DNA of 64,000 nt from an uncultured Clostridia bacterium. Its GTDB lineage: Bacteria; Bacillota; Clostridia; UBA1381. The stretch lies in the NCBI GenBank assembly GCA_947623955.1, contig CANQIP010000001.1:124001-188000 (forward strand). The letters are read 5' to 3'. Numbering within the stretch: the first letter of the stretch is position 1; each line of letters starts with the position of its first letter. Made by a program: the position numbers and the translations under genes. Below, piece after piece: positions 8,302 to 15,862 of the stretch. The notes under the pieces are model-generated. The model did not search any database. It saw only the letters and a program-made list of their open reading frames with translations, and was not told where the DNA came from.

Positions 8302-8438
8302 AACAGTACTTAAGTAGGCTCATAAAACACATTTATGATATACCGAAAGGAGATTTTTCGAAAAGCAATGCGGATAATGAAGCTTTTTTTTAACGTAAAA
8401 AATATACCATGGTCTTATGAGCCCACTTAAATACTGTT
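8302..8438 (-). repeat. 24-bp inverted repeat around an 89-nt loop upstream of terS
   Basis: Arms at 8302-8325 (AACAGTACTTAAGTAGGCTC...) and 8415-8438 are complementary except at two positions. In minus-strand RNA both exceptions become G-U pairs, so the stem would be continuous in the transcript. The loop includes a purine-rich AAAGGAG stretch. It could be an RNA structure in the terS leader or part of a terminase recognition region. Confidence 0.75.
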
Positions 8439-8469
8439 TTGTATCCATAAAATCTGAAAAACGAATTTC

Positions 8470-8560
8470 AAAAATCTTCCCCCCGGGGAATTTTTTAGGA
8501 CCGGCGCGATGCAGGGAGGGGGTGGATTTTTAAAGCACCCCCCTCTATGTCTTTTCAACC
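8470..8560. other. Candidate cos (packaging) region
   Basis: A G+C-rich island stands out in A+T-rich surroundings. It has a near palindrome TTCCCCCCGGGGAA (8478-8491), the core GGACCGGCGCGATGCAGG, and a CACCCCC/GGGGGTG inverted repeat around ATTTTTAAAG (about 8517-8551). It lies in a non-coding gap directly upstream of terS-HNH-terL, where cos sites of HNH-containing phages lie. The cut position is unknown. Confidence 0.6.
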
Positions 8561-8596
8561 CTACATCTTTATAAAAAGGTATCGGTATGACAGATT

Positions 8597-8851
8597 TTAA
8601 ACTTTTTCGACCGATTTTCGCCTTATTTTTTTATAAATATTCATGAAATCATACTTAATAATCTCATCAATAGCGCGTTCAATCTCTTGTTTGTTCTCAT
8701 CATCTGTGAATTGGTCAGAAGTTCTTGCCACCCGTGCCAGATATGAGCACGAATTGTACCCTTTTTGCACATCAAACAAGAACCATTGATTAAAGTTTTT
8801 GAACGGATTGTACGGATTATCTATTGTTGTCAGTGCACAATCTGAAACCAT
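8597..8851 (-). CDS. Conserved small phage protein upstream of terS (84 aa)
   Basis: Sequence MVSDCALTTIDNPYNPFKNF... with FDVQKGYNSCSYLARVARTSD and a helical C-terminus (IERAIDEIIKYDFMNIYKKIRRK). The pattern is familiar from clostridial prophages, usually at this place between a large protein and terS, but I know no function. It starts 16 bases after the stop of the RNA-polymerase-like gene with an AAAGGAG site, so it is co-transcribed with it. A packaging or late regulatory role is possible. Confidence 0.75.
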   Translation of the reverse strand: MVSDCALTTIDNPYNPFKNFNQWFLFDVQKGYNSCSYLARVARTSDQFTDDENKQEIERAIDEIIKYDFMNIYKKIRRKSVEKV

Positions 8852-8867
8852 GAGTCAATCACTCCTT

Positions 8868-11603
8868 TCAATTCAAATATTTCGATACAGTTGTCGTAGA
8901 GCAGCCAATAGCTTTCGCTATCTCCGCAATAGTATAGCCCGAAGCCTTCATAGATGAGATTTTACTGATTTTAGCGTCACTTAAAGCTGTTCTTGTTCTT
9001 GGAGTTGCTCTTTCTCTAAGCTTATCAACATCAGTGTGATTAAGTATCTGCTTTAATACATTCTCACTGACAGCGCCCGATTGAATCGCTTCCCATTCTT
9101 TATCTGTAATGTCTACAGTTGTGCGTTTAGCTCCGACAGACAGCCGAGCCTTAACCAAAGCCTGCTGACTTGCCTTCTTAATCTCACTCTTAGTCATATC
9201 GGGGTTGGTTTGCTTCTTAGCCCTTATTACGGAGTTAGCGATAACCTGCGCCTGTCTTTCACGAGGAGCATTCATTAACGCAACTTTAAGTTTATCATTA
9301 AGAGACGCGACTTCGTGACTGTACGTTGTTTTAGCCGAAGTGCTGTATTTGATTCTTCCTGTATTGACCATTTCTTTACGAGCTTGATTTGCTAATGACT
9401 TCATCTTATTAGCATAATCAGCGTAAGCTCTTTCCTTAGGATTGTCCAAATCGGAGACCAAAGAGTAAGCGTCATCAGTTTCAGCCATCTTTGTGCTCTT
9501 CTGAGTACGAACCTTGATGTTTCCTTTTTTATCGGCGTACTCTTCATGTACTGTATTCCATATCAAAGAACCTTCTGGCTTATCAGGATTATACCAACTC
9601 TTACCCGGTTCATTGACTTTAGGACTGCCTTTACGTTTCTCAACCTGTGTCTCCGACTTCGCACGAGAGATAAGAGTAGCCGCTCCCTCGTGGTACCGAC
9701 CGTTCTCATCTACCGTACCCTGATACTTCTTTTTAAGAGCCGCTATGTTGTTATCAGACTCGCTCTTCTTATAGTCGAGACGATGTTTCTCCGCGTCAAT
9801 AACAACCATACTATGCTTAACCGCTCTGGCAAGCTCATCGGGGGTGGCACCTTTCAAAGTCATATCGGTGATAAGGTTGGAAATAATACCCATTTCGGTC
9901 TGGGTATTCTTCATAACCTTCATGCCCTTGCGCTCCGGATATTCCATCTTCGGATCAAAGCCCTTAAGCTCTTCAAGCGGAGGACGTGATGTAATCTTTA
10001 CCTTACTGCTGAATGGTATCACCATAACCGTATCGCCGTCAAAATCAGCTCCCGATAAGATACTTGCCACCTTACTGTTGATACCGACAGCATCCTTACT
10101 GTTTCCTATGGTTTTTCTTGCCTCGGTATTTTTGTTCTTAACAGTGAGTATGGGAATCTCAAATGTTCCGCCATGGGGGTATCTTACAAGAGCTACCGTC
10201 TCACCCTCGTTATATGTCGGAGCATAGACTTCGTTATCCTTTAGCGATGTAACAGGAAGAATAACTCTGTATTTCTGTCTTGGCAGAGCTGCCGCCTGCA
10301 AATGAACAGCGGCAGAATCGCAATCATCGGCGAATGATTTAAGTAAATTCTTCTTAATTGTCGGGTTGGTCAGTGAACAAATCTCATCAAACTCCGCCAC
10401 TTTATCTGCTGCAGCAAGATTGAGTTGTTTCTTCACCAACGGCAAAGGTTGTTTTGATAAGAACTGTGATGGCAAATGGTCACTCCAATCGTTCCAATCG
10501 CCTTCTTCCGCACGCTTGTTGATAAGCGACAGCCTTTCGTTCCCGTCTTCGTCTATGTAATAACTTTGACCGCCATGCTCTTTAATCAGTGAACCGAACG
10601 GGTTATCGGGATCGCTGCTTATCTTCTTCAACACCTCTTTAGTGGGCGTGCCGAGTTTTTTATTGGTGTTAAACATAACATCGACGCCTTCAGGAAGGTC
10701 GTCGGAATATACAGCCATACCTTTCAAATAATGGGTTCCGTCTACAAGTATTCTAACTTGAGCATAAAGCGAATCACCAAGCGATAAATCATCAACACCT
10801 CTCCGAAGTTCTATAACTCCGTCTTTGTCGATGCCGCCTTCCTCGGCATAACGTATCTTAAGCCTGCTCGAATCCATACTTTCGGGATACACAAACGATT
10901 TCTTAAACGTTTCGCCGTCGTCATAGGAAATATAATCTTTCAAAGAATGAATGTTCTCATAGTTATAAAATTCCTTATGCTCCGTTCCCGGAGGACAGAT
11001 TACTTTGATGTTTGTCTGCTTTCCGGGATTAGTAACCTGCGGAACGCCTCCGCCGTATACGGGATAACCTTCAAGCTCCAAAATATAAAGAGCCTCGTTA
11101 AGTTTTTCCTTTGATACGCCAAGCTCTCGTTCCACGCCGGTTCCGACGTCAATCATTCCTTTCTCATCAACCTGTTGTTTCAGAAATTCTGCCGTTTTTC
11201 TCGCCTGATTCATACGGGCTTCAGAATCTTCATTCAAAAGCGAACGAACGGAGGAGTCGTTCTCGAACCCCATTTTCTTGGCAATTTCATTAAGACTGTA
11301 TCCTTTTTCACGAAGTCCCTTAGCCTCATCAACAAGCAAGGTACGGCGTTCATCTTTTGCCAAGCTCATCTGAACTCGAAATTGAGTGGTACTCAGTCCC
11401 ATTGATTTGGCAATAGCGGTATCGCCCGTCCATGTTTTGCCTTTTTCATCGGTGTAACTGAAATTCTGACCTCTGAGCTCGTCGACACGCGCAAGAAAAT
11501 CGCCGCTGTGTTGATACGGATGTTCTCCCGAACCCCAAGGATACCGTCCGGAACGACGCTTTATACCGTAATGCATCAAAATATCTTTTGCTGTTTCGTT
11601 CAC
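8868..11603 (-). CDS. Candidate single-polypeptide RNA polymerase (double-psi beta-barrel, DFDGD motif) with HTH ends
   Basis: A 911-residue protein. Residues 520-524 are DFDGD within SGADFDGDTVMVIPF, the metal-binding signature of the RNA polymerase beta' barrel. It is preceded at 472-488 by RYPHGGTFEIP, laid out like the R-x-P...GD stretch of RNAi-type RNA-dependent polymerases and SPbeta YonO. Helix-turn-helix segments lie at about 60-85, 100-125 (YSLNEIAKKMG) and 880-911 (YTIAEIAKAIGCSTTTVSKYL). N-terminal HYGIKRRSGRYPWGSG resembles the HHGILGMKWG tag of the head protein at 6535-6948. GTG start with AGGAGGGG upstream. YonO-like proteins are of similar length and transcribe phage DNA. Polymerase activity is inferred from one motif region; a DNA-binding barrel protein without activity is the alternative. 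Confidence 0.65.
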   Translation of the reverse strand: MNETAKDILMHYGIKRRSGRYPWGSGEHPYQHSGDFLARVDELRGQNFSYTDEKGKTWTGDTAIAKSMGLSTTQFRVQMSLAKDERRTLLVDEAKGLREKGYSLNEIAKKMGFENDSSVRSLLNEDSEARMNQARKTAEFLKQQVDEKGMIDVGTGVERELGVSKEKLNEALYILELEGYPVYGGGVPQVTNPGKQTNIKVICPPGTEHKEFYNYENIHSLKDYISYDDGETFKKSFVYPESMDSSRLKIRYAEEGGIDKDGVIELRRGVDDLSLGDSLYAQVRILVDGTHYLKGMAVYSDDLPEGVDVMFNTNKKLGTPTKEVLKKISSDPDNPFGSLIKEHGGQSYYIDEDGNERLSLINKRAEEGDWNDWSDHLPSQFLSKQPLPLVKKQLNLAAADKVAEFDEICSLTNPTIKKNLLKSFADDCDSAAVHLQAAALPRQKYRVILPVTSLKDNEVYAPTYNEGETVALVRYPHGGTFEIPILTVKNKNTEARKTIGNSKDAVGINSKVASILSGADFDGDTVMVIPFSSKVKITSRPPLEELKGFDPKMEYPERKGMKVMKNTQTEMGIISNLITDMTLKGATPDELARAVKHSMVVIDAEKHRLDYKKSESDNNIAALKKKYQGTVDENGRYHEGAATLISRAKSETQVEKRKGSPKVNEPGKSWYNPDKPEGSLIWNTVHEEYADKKGNIKVRTQKSTKMAETDDAYSLVSDLDNPKERAYADYANKMKSLANQARKEMVNTGRIKYSTSAKTTYSHEVASLNDKLKVALMNAPRERQAQVIANSVIRAKKQTNPDMTKSEIKKASQQALVKARLSVGAKRTTVDITDKEWEAIQSGAVSENVLKQILNHTDVDKLRERATPRTRTALSDAKISKISSMKASGYTIAEIAKAIGCSTTTVSKYLN

Positions 11604-11606
11604 GGC

Positions 11607-12164
11607 TTACCCCTCCTGTTCTCTGATTTTAGATATAATTTTGTCAAAGCTGATAATCTTATCAATAATCGTCATAATATCATCAGCTTCCGGAATATGG
11701 ACAAGAACCTCGTCAGACTGATAAAGCCTTAACTCAATATCAATATCAGAGGGTTTGGTTTTGTACTCCAAACAAAAAAGAGCAGCATATATTTCAAGCT
11801 GCTCCATATGAGCCGGAGTAACTCCGGTTTTCAAATCGTGAATACGAAGTTTCCTGTCGCGGAACGAAATAGCATCTGCTGTTCCGAAACAATTATCGGA
11901 AAAATATAATATTTGTTCCGGTGTCATTTTGTAACCTATTGCATCGTTCACATATAAGTTCAATGTTTTCCGAGATTTCGGAAGCTTTTGTCCGAGTCTG
12001 ATACATTGAGCCGCAAACGCGTGTAGTTCCGTACCCCTTTGAACTGCAATATAATTTGAGTATGCTTCCTTTACTTTGGATTCACTGTAATTGATCCAAT
12101 GGTATTTACTGGCGCCGAGAAAGGCGTGCTGCCCTTCGAGAGCCAAATGCTTGTTGAAGTTCAT
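11607..12164 (-). CDS. PD-(D/E)XK nuclease (RecB/Cas4-like)
   Basis: A 185-residue protein with the order expected of the family: GTELHAFAAQCI (motif I region), NCFGTADAISF (Asp of the catalytic set) and RIHDLKTG (D-x-K). These match RecB/AddB and Cas4-type nucleases. No cysteine cluster is evident, so an iron-sulfur form is unlikely. It probably processes phage DNA ends in recombination or packaging. ATG at 12164 has AAGGAGGAAG and lies inside the end of the VRR-NUC gene; the stop is four bases from the next start, so the three genes are coupled. Confidence 0.85.
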   Translation of the reverse strand: MNFNKHLALEGQHAFLGASKYHWINYSESKVKEAYSNYIAVQRGTELHAFAAQCIRLGQKLPKSRKTLNLYVNDAIGYKMTPEQILYFSDNCFGTADAISFRDRKLRIHDLKTGVTPAHMEQLEIYAALFCLEYKTKPSDIDIELRLYQSDEVLVHIPEADDIMTIIDKIISFDKIISKIREQEG

Positions 12165-12420
12165 TTAATACTTCCTCCTTATTTTCGGGACAGATAAACC
12201 GAGAGAATGACATCTCGTTCATCTTTCCGACATAATATTCTTGATTTGGTTGCTTTTTAGCTCCCGCGCTTCGTTTACATTCCAAAGAAGCCCATTTGTC
12301 CTCATGCAGTATGAGCAAATCGGGATAGCCTTGAACAGAGTCATTTTTAATAACCAAGCACTCCGGAAACAAGCTTTTGATTTCTCTAATAAGTTTAGAT
12401 TGAAAATCCCTCTCCAACAT
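12106..12420 (-). CDS. VRR-NUC domain nuclease
   Basis: The 104-residue protein begins MLERDFQSKLIREIKSLFPECLVIKND, then has SVQGYPDLLIL and WASLECKRS. The spaced P-D and E-x-K are the catalytic residues of the VRR-NUC (PD-(D/E)XK) family, common as stand-alone phage nucleases thought to resolve branched DNA. A GGAGG site precedes the ATG. It is the first gene after the iteron region and a copy of the 25-base element, so it heads the VRR-NUC, RecB-like, polymerase-like operon. Confidence 0.9.
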   Translation of the reverse strand: MLERDFQSKLIREIKSLFPECLVIKNDSVQGYPDLLILHEDKWASLECKRSAGAKKQPNQEYYVGKMNEMSFSRFICPENKEEVLNELQQAFGSRRAARLSRRQ

Positions 12421-12463
12421 AAGACTGAGCCTCCTTTTAACAAATATAAAAAGAGGAGAATAA

Positions 12464-12492
12464 GCTAAAAATGCCTATTCTAACCTCTCTCT
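12464..12492 (-). terminator. Hairpin in the leader of the VRR-NUC operon
   Basis: Minus-strand AGAGAGGTTAGAATA pairs imperfectly with TTATTCTCCTCT and is followed by TTTTTAT, just downstream of the promoter-like element at 12494-12518 and before the VRR-NUC ribosome site. It could be an attenuator. The stem is imperfect. Confidence 0.45.
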
Positions 12493-12493
12493 T

Positions 12494-12518
12494 CATAAAA
12501 GAACATGTTTTTTTCGCG
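12494..12518 (-). promoter_or_regulatory. 25-base phage promoter-like element, copy 1
   Basis: Minus strand: CGCGAAAAAAACAT-GTTC-TTTTATG. It is the most divergent copy of the element described at 32534-32558 but keeps the same 25-base spacing. It lies upstream of the operon encoding the RNA-polymerase-like protein. Confidence 0.55.
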
Positions 12519-12890
12519 TGGAAAATAAAAAGCGGAAAATATAATTTTTCCGTTTATGCCCATTTGCCCGCTTTTTTTCGCATATTATATATAATTTATT
12601 ACTTTTTTCTTCGCAATTAATTAAGATAAAAAGTGGGTTTTTGACCAAAAACACCCGAAAACCGCATAGCTAAGCCATTTTTTCAAGCCCATTTTTGATT
12701 TTAAAAGTGGGCTAAAAGTGGGCTTTTGACCACATTTATGACCATTTTTTCAGATTTCTTAATAATTTTGTAACAATTTTTGACCATTCTTCCAAACAAA
12801 AGTGGGCTTTTGACCATTTTTTAAGTCAAAAACGGGCATCATTTCAGCAAAAAATAAGAGCGCAAGTTTGTCTTACGTTCTTAAATTTTG
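12519..12890. repeat. A+T-rich intergenic region with iteron-like repeats (possible replication origin)
   Basis: No gene is visible in this 370-base stretch. It holds direct repeats of the type AAAAGTGGGCTTTTGACCA: near 12629-12650 (GTGGGTTTTTGACC), 12702-12712 (short form), 12714-12735, and 12797-12820. Partial copies sit at about 12777 (TTTTTGACCATT) and 12827 (AAAAACGGGCAT). A very A+T-rich tract (TATTATATATAATTTATTA, 12583-12601) lies beside them. Repeats next to a melting-prone tract are typical of replication origins bound by an initiator, but an operator array is also possible. Confidence 0.6.
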
Positions 12891-13202
12891 TTACCTTTCC
12901 ATCACCAAATTCATATATCGATTGCCTTCCGGAGTATTGAACACTCCTTTTAATACCACATTCCTACGCTTTTCGTTTAACGATTTCCCCGATTCACTTT
13001 TATAACGATACTTCATATCGTCAAATTTGCGCCTGATTTCTTTGTTAATTTTCAGGTATCGGCGCCTATGTAAAAATATCCGTCTTTTATGGCGGCGATA
13101 TACCCTTATTACAGCGTTTGTGATTATCGCTATAACAAAAAAGGCTGCTATATAGCAGCAAATCGTAAAAATGTTTAATATAATAATACTCGTATTACTC
13201 AT
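12891..13202 (-). CDS. Small membrane protein with basic cytoplasmic tail
   Basis: About 103 residues. A hydrophobic segment (SIIILNIFTICCYIAAFFVI...) near the N-terminus is followed by a very basic region (RVYRRHKRRIFLHRRRYLKINKEIRRKFDD), so it is a single-pass membrane protein with an inside tail that could bind nucleic acid or lipid. A GGAGG site lies 12 bases before ATG 13202. ATG 13214 (107 residues) touches the site and is less likely. I do not recognise the family. Confidence 0.65.
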   Translation of the reverse strand: MSNTSIIILNIFTICCYIAAFFVIAIITNAVIRVYRRHKRRIFLHRRRYLKINKEIRRKFDDMKYRYKSESGKSLNEKRRNVVLKGVFNTPEGNRYMNLVMER

Positions 13203-13249
13203 TGTTTTTTTCATCCTCCATATCCTATTTTTGTGTACAGTAGGCTTCC

Positions 13250-13582
13250 TCAGAATTTTTTATTGTGTTTATATGGTCTTGTTTCATTGAAAGCCATTTT
13301 TTCATTGATTGATTTTTCCAAATCAATGCCATAATAATCTGCCATTTCAAAACATCTAATTACGACATCTGCCAATTCAGATGGGATACCCTCCGGTTTT
13401 CCATCAGAAGAATTATAATACGTTTGCGTCGCTATATGACCGACGCGAAATTCCTCCAGCACCTCTGAAACCTCGCCATGTATTAGCGCAATGAAATCTG
13501 TAGCCTTTAATGGTTCATCTCTAAACCCATGTGCCGCGCTCGTTTTCCCTGCAGCTTTTATTAATTCTTGCAATTGTGACAT
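13250..13582 (-). CDS. MazG-like nucleotide pyrophosphohydrolase
   Basis: A 110-residue all-helical protein with the MazG/dUTPase-like signature: ALIHGEVSEVLEEFRVG carries the E-x-x-E pair and SELADVVIRCFEMADYYG the E-x-x-D pair that bind magnesium. Such phage proteins remove unwanted nucleoside triphosphates or (p)ppGpp-related nucleotides. Length suits a single MazG domain. AGGAGG site present. It lies three bases from the next gene upstream. Confidence 0.85.
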   Translation of the reverse strand: MSQLQELIKAAGKTSAAHGFRDEPLKATDFIALIHGEVSEVLEEFRVGHIATQTYYNSSDGKPEGIPSELADVVIRCFEMADYYGIDLEKSINEKMAFNETRPYKHNKKF

Positions 13583-13584
13583 TT

Positions 13585-14322
13585 CTAATCCTCCTTCTCT
13601 CCTATGATAATTTCGCTATACGGCAAAGTCTTGATCCATTTACAGAACTCCCGCCATTCATCAAGTTTATGATCCATGCGATATTTATAGATGCTGGCAA
13701 GGACTTCGTAATTCAGCATAATAGTACGCTTTTGGTTGTACGAAGACGGCAGTAGTTGTATCATCTGCCACCAATATATTTTATCTTTGGTTTCCAAGTA
13801 GTATTCGCGACACTTATTGAGCATCGCAATCGTGAAATTCAATAGAGCAGAAGGACTCCAAGATAACTTTATCTCATCGGTTACTTCGTATTCCAAACGA
13901 CACTCACGAGGTTCATCGTCAATGCTGACGAGATGTTCGGTTGAGAAATCATCTCTGGTAAATTTCTTATCTGCAATCTTGTGCATGGTAGAACATGAAT
14001 TCGCTACTGTGCCGACCTTATATGTGTCAAACTCCTTCCACCAATATAATGGAGCGGTAATATCAACGTATACCGTAATCATTCGGCGATACTTCGCATG
14101 AACTGGACCACCTCTGGAAAGTCTCATCATTAAGTCATGGTCATTCCGACCCATTATGATATCCTCGTCATGATTAGTTGGTCCCGAATTTCCGCAAATA
14201 TCGTGATACTCACCATCGATATTAAATGTACTATCGCTCCTATCCCAACTGTTCATCGGATTCCGCATTCCGCGAATCGCCGCCTCCCAGCCGAATACTT
14301 CTGTTTTTTCAAGTTTAATCAT
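13585..14322 (-). CDS. Conserved protein, possible distant ThyX relative (homologue of host gene at 58234)
   Basis: The 245-residue protein shares long segments with the host protein encoded at 58234-58902. Both have an EVFGW/EVYGF start, RGMRNP, and the run VDIT(A/G)PLYWWKEFDTYKVGT followed by VANS-STMHK, and both have an LP(S)S..Q.RT segment later. The placement of H-x-K-x-x-R..I.V.VDIT, then aromatic and D-T-Y-K residues, then S-T-M-H recalls the FAD/dUMP-binding part of ThyX thymidylate synthases, but the RHR-x7-S motif is absent, so activity is doubtful. The homology is seen; the ThyX link is a guess. Confidence 0.6.
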   Translation of the reverse strand: MIKLEKTEVFGWEAAIRGMRNPMNSWDRSDSTFNIDGEYHDICGNSGPTNHDEDIIMGRNDHDLMMRLSRGGPVHAKYRRMITVYVDITAPLYWWKEFDTYKVGTVANSCSTMHKIADKKFTRDDFSTEHLVSIDDEPRECRLEYEVTDEIKLSWSPSALLNFTIAMLNKCREYYLETKDKIYWWQMIQLLPSSYNQKRTIMLNYEVLASIYKYRMDHKLDEWREFCKWIKTLPYSEIIIGEKED

Positions 14323-14636
14323 ATTTTTCTCCTTTCCATTTTTATTGCCTCTATTAAATCTATGTATCGGTCTATATAATCTAACATCATTATCTTGTTG
14401 TGTTCGTTACTGAATTGACCCACCAGTTCTATATTCATGTTATGTTTATTATTAATCATCTCATCCATTGAAACACCAATGGCTTCGGAAATTTCTCTTA
14501 GTTGCGATGGTGATAACATCAACCTTCCGTCAAATATACGCCCTATATCCTTAAGCGAATAACCGGTGTTTTCCGAAAACTTCTTAATATCAGAAACTTT
14601 GCTTTTTATATACGCTCCCAGTTCCATAAAATACAT
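14319..14636 (-). CDS. XRE-like helix-turn-helix protein
   Basis: The first 60 of 105 residues form a Cro/CI-type HTH: FSENTGYSLKDIGRIFDGRLMLSPSQLREISEAIGVSMDEM, with the usual helix 2 / helix 3 spacing and the 'L.ISEAIGVS.DEM' ending. The C-terminal part is helical. Ribosome site GGAGG before ATG 14636; the stop overlaps the start of the next gene as ATGA. It could be an early regulator, but it does not lie in a divergent repressor/Cro arrangement, so it is not the obvious lysogeny switch. Confidence 0.65.
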   Translation of the reverse strand: MYFMELGAYIKSKVSDIKKFSENTGYSLKDIGRIFDGRLMLSPSQLREISEAIGVSMDEMINNKHNMNIELVGQFSNEHNKIMMLDYIDRYIDLIEAIKMERRKI

Positions 14637-14659
14637 TTTAGAACCTCCACAATAGATTA

Positions 14660-14989
14660 TTATATGAATATAATATTATCTGCATCGACCCGTTTAACTT
14701 GTCCATCCTCAAGCTCTACAATGGCATTGATTTGACTGCGTACTCCGGCAGGAATATGACCTTCTAATGAATCCGCCTTAATTAGTAGAGTCGGCTCAGA
14801 ATAATGCTCCCAGTCAATAAACTTTGCAATCTTATCAGAGTTTCTTATTTTACATTTACGTTGGGGCACCATCTCGTTTGCCTTCTCGGATATAATACGC
14901 CAGATTTTCCTGATTTCCACATCTGAAATATACGCCTCGCGTTCTCTTCCGTCAATCAGTATTTTTACAGTTATCATTGCATCATTCAC
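14660..14989 (-). CDS. Hypothetical phage protein (109 aa)
   Basis: The sequence (ITVKILIDGREREAYISDVEIRKIWRIISEKAN...HIPAGVRSQINAIVELEDGQVKRVDADNIIFI) suggests an alpha/beta fold with a beta-rich end, without motifs I recognise. It overlaps the previous gene by a few bases in a GTGAATGA junction, so translation is likely coupled. ATG 14977 is an alternative start. Confidence 0.6.
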   Translation of the reverse strand: MNDAMITVKILIDGREREAYISDVEIRKIWRIISEKANEMVPQRKCKIRNSDKIAKFIDWEHYSEPTLLIKADSLEGHIPAGVRSQINAIVELEDGQVKRVDADNIIFI

Positions 14990-15605
14990 CCTCTCCCCAA
15001 GGTTTCGCTGAACTCTTTCTTATTATGCCTTTTAGCTTTTGCTCCTCATCAAATTCTTTCCGTTTCCGTTCGTACAAGGCTTTTATCCTTTCAGGATTGT
15101 CAGTGATAATATCGTACTCATCACCGGTAAAGCCCGGCGGCACATCTTCCTTATACTCTATGTAAACTCTCTCAGGTTCCACGGGCGGCATATAAGGAAA
15201 CTCTATCTCCTTTCTAAACCTTCTACTCGTAAACCAAGTTATACCGCCGTTATCAGATACTATATCAGCGTCAACATCATGATATCGCACTGTATTATCG
15301 TCCAAGTCAACCGCTTTAAAGACACTGGGACATCTTTTATTCTGATATACAGTAACGCCATTGGCGTGTTGTTGACGAGGAGGATCCCACTCATTATCCT
15401 CTCCTGTTAGGGGAGAAAGAGGTCTAAATCGCAGCAATCTATCCAAAACCCATGTTGTATATCCCGCTGAAAACCCAGAGAATCCTTGCTTATTGAATAC
15501 CTCGATAATTTCCAAAATGCTTTTATTTATTGCTTTTTGTTCCCCATCTTTATCGTTTTTCTCAAGTCTTGATAATTCTGATTTTGTATATTCTACTAAA
15601 TCCAT
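14982..15605 (-). CDS. Conserved phage protein with SGFSA and PLTGEDNEW motifs
   Basis: A 207-residue protein. The middle has NKQGFSGFSAGYTTWVLDRLLRFRPLSPLTGEDNEW, then YQNKRCPSVFKAVD, a pattern I know from many phage hypothetical proteins without a function. The second half is phage-specific and ends in a charged helix. ATG 15605 follows GAAAGGAG; the frame extends upstream but without a site. The position among nucleotide-related genes gives no firm clue. Confidence 0.7.
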   Translation of the reverse strand: MDLVEYTKSELSRLEKNDKDGEQKAINKSILEIIEVFNKQGFSGFSAGYTTWVLDRLLRFRPLSPLTGEDNEWDPPRQQHANGVTVYQNKRCPSVFKAVDLDDNTVRYHDVDADIVSDNGGITWFTSRRFRKEIEFPYMPPVEPERVYIEYKEDVPPGFTGDEYDIITDNPERIKALYERKRKEFDEEQKLKGIIRKSSAKPWGEGE

Positions 15606-15676
15606 GTTATTTTCTCCTTTCTCAAATATAAAAATACCCCAAACCGTTTTTGCATGATCTGGAGTATTATAGATTT

Positions 15677-15835
15677 TTATTGTTCCACTATCTCGAACAC
15701 TTCCGGAGGACATAAGTACTCCTCTCCGCTATCGTCGATAATTCGATACCAACCATTTTCAACGGCAAGCACGGGATAAATTTTGTCGCGCGTTACAACA
15801 AGAAACTTTGTTTTGCCATTCCATTTTACTTTCAT
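15677..15835 (-). CDS. Small phage protein (52 aa), SH3-like
   Basis: A short frame MKVKWNGKTKFLVVTRDKIY...VFEIVEQ with an AGGAGG site 8 bases before the ATG. The pattern K-x-K-W-N-G-K..L-V-x-R-D-K-I-Y-P-V-L..ENGWYRIIDDSGEEYL is that of a small five-stranded SH3-like fold, seen in many phage small proteins, with a final FEIV. Function unknown. Confidence 0.7.
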   Translation of the reverse strand: MKVKWNGKTKFLVVTRDKIYPVLAVENGWYRIIDDSGEEYLCPPEVFEIVEQ

Positions 15836-15862
15836 ATATATTCCTCCTATTTTTTAATTTTA

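Noticed and set aside
14319-14636. The XRE-like protein as the CI repressor of the prophage
   Set aside because: It lies in the middle of a long same-strand operon with no divergent Cro-like gene or operator arrangement.
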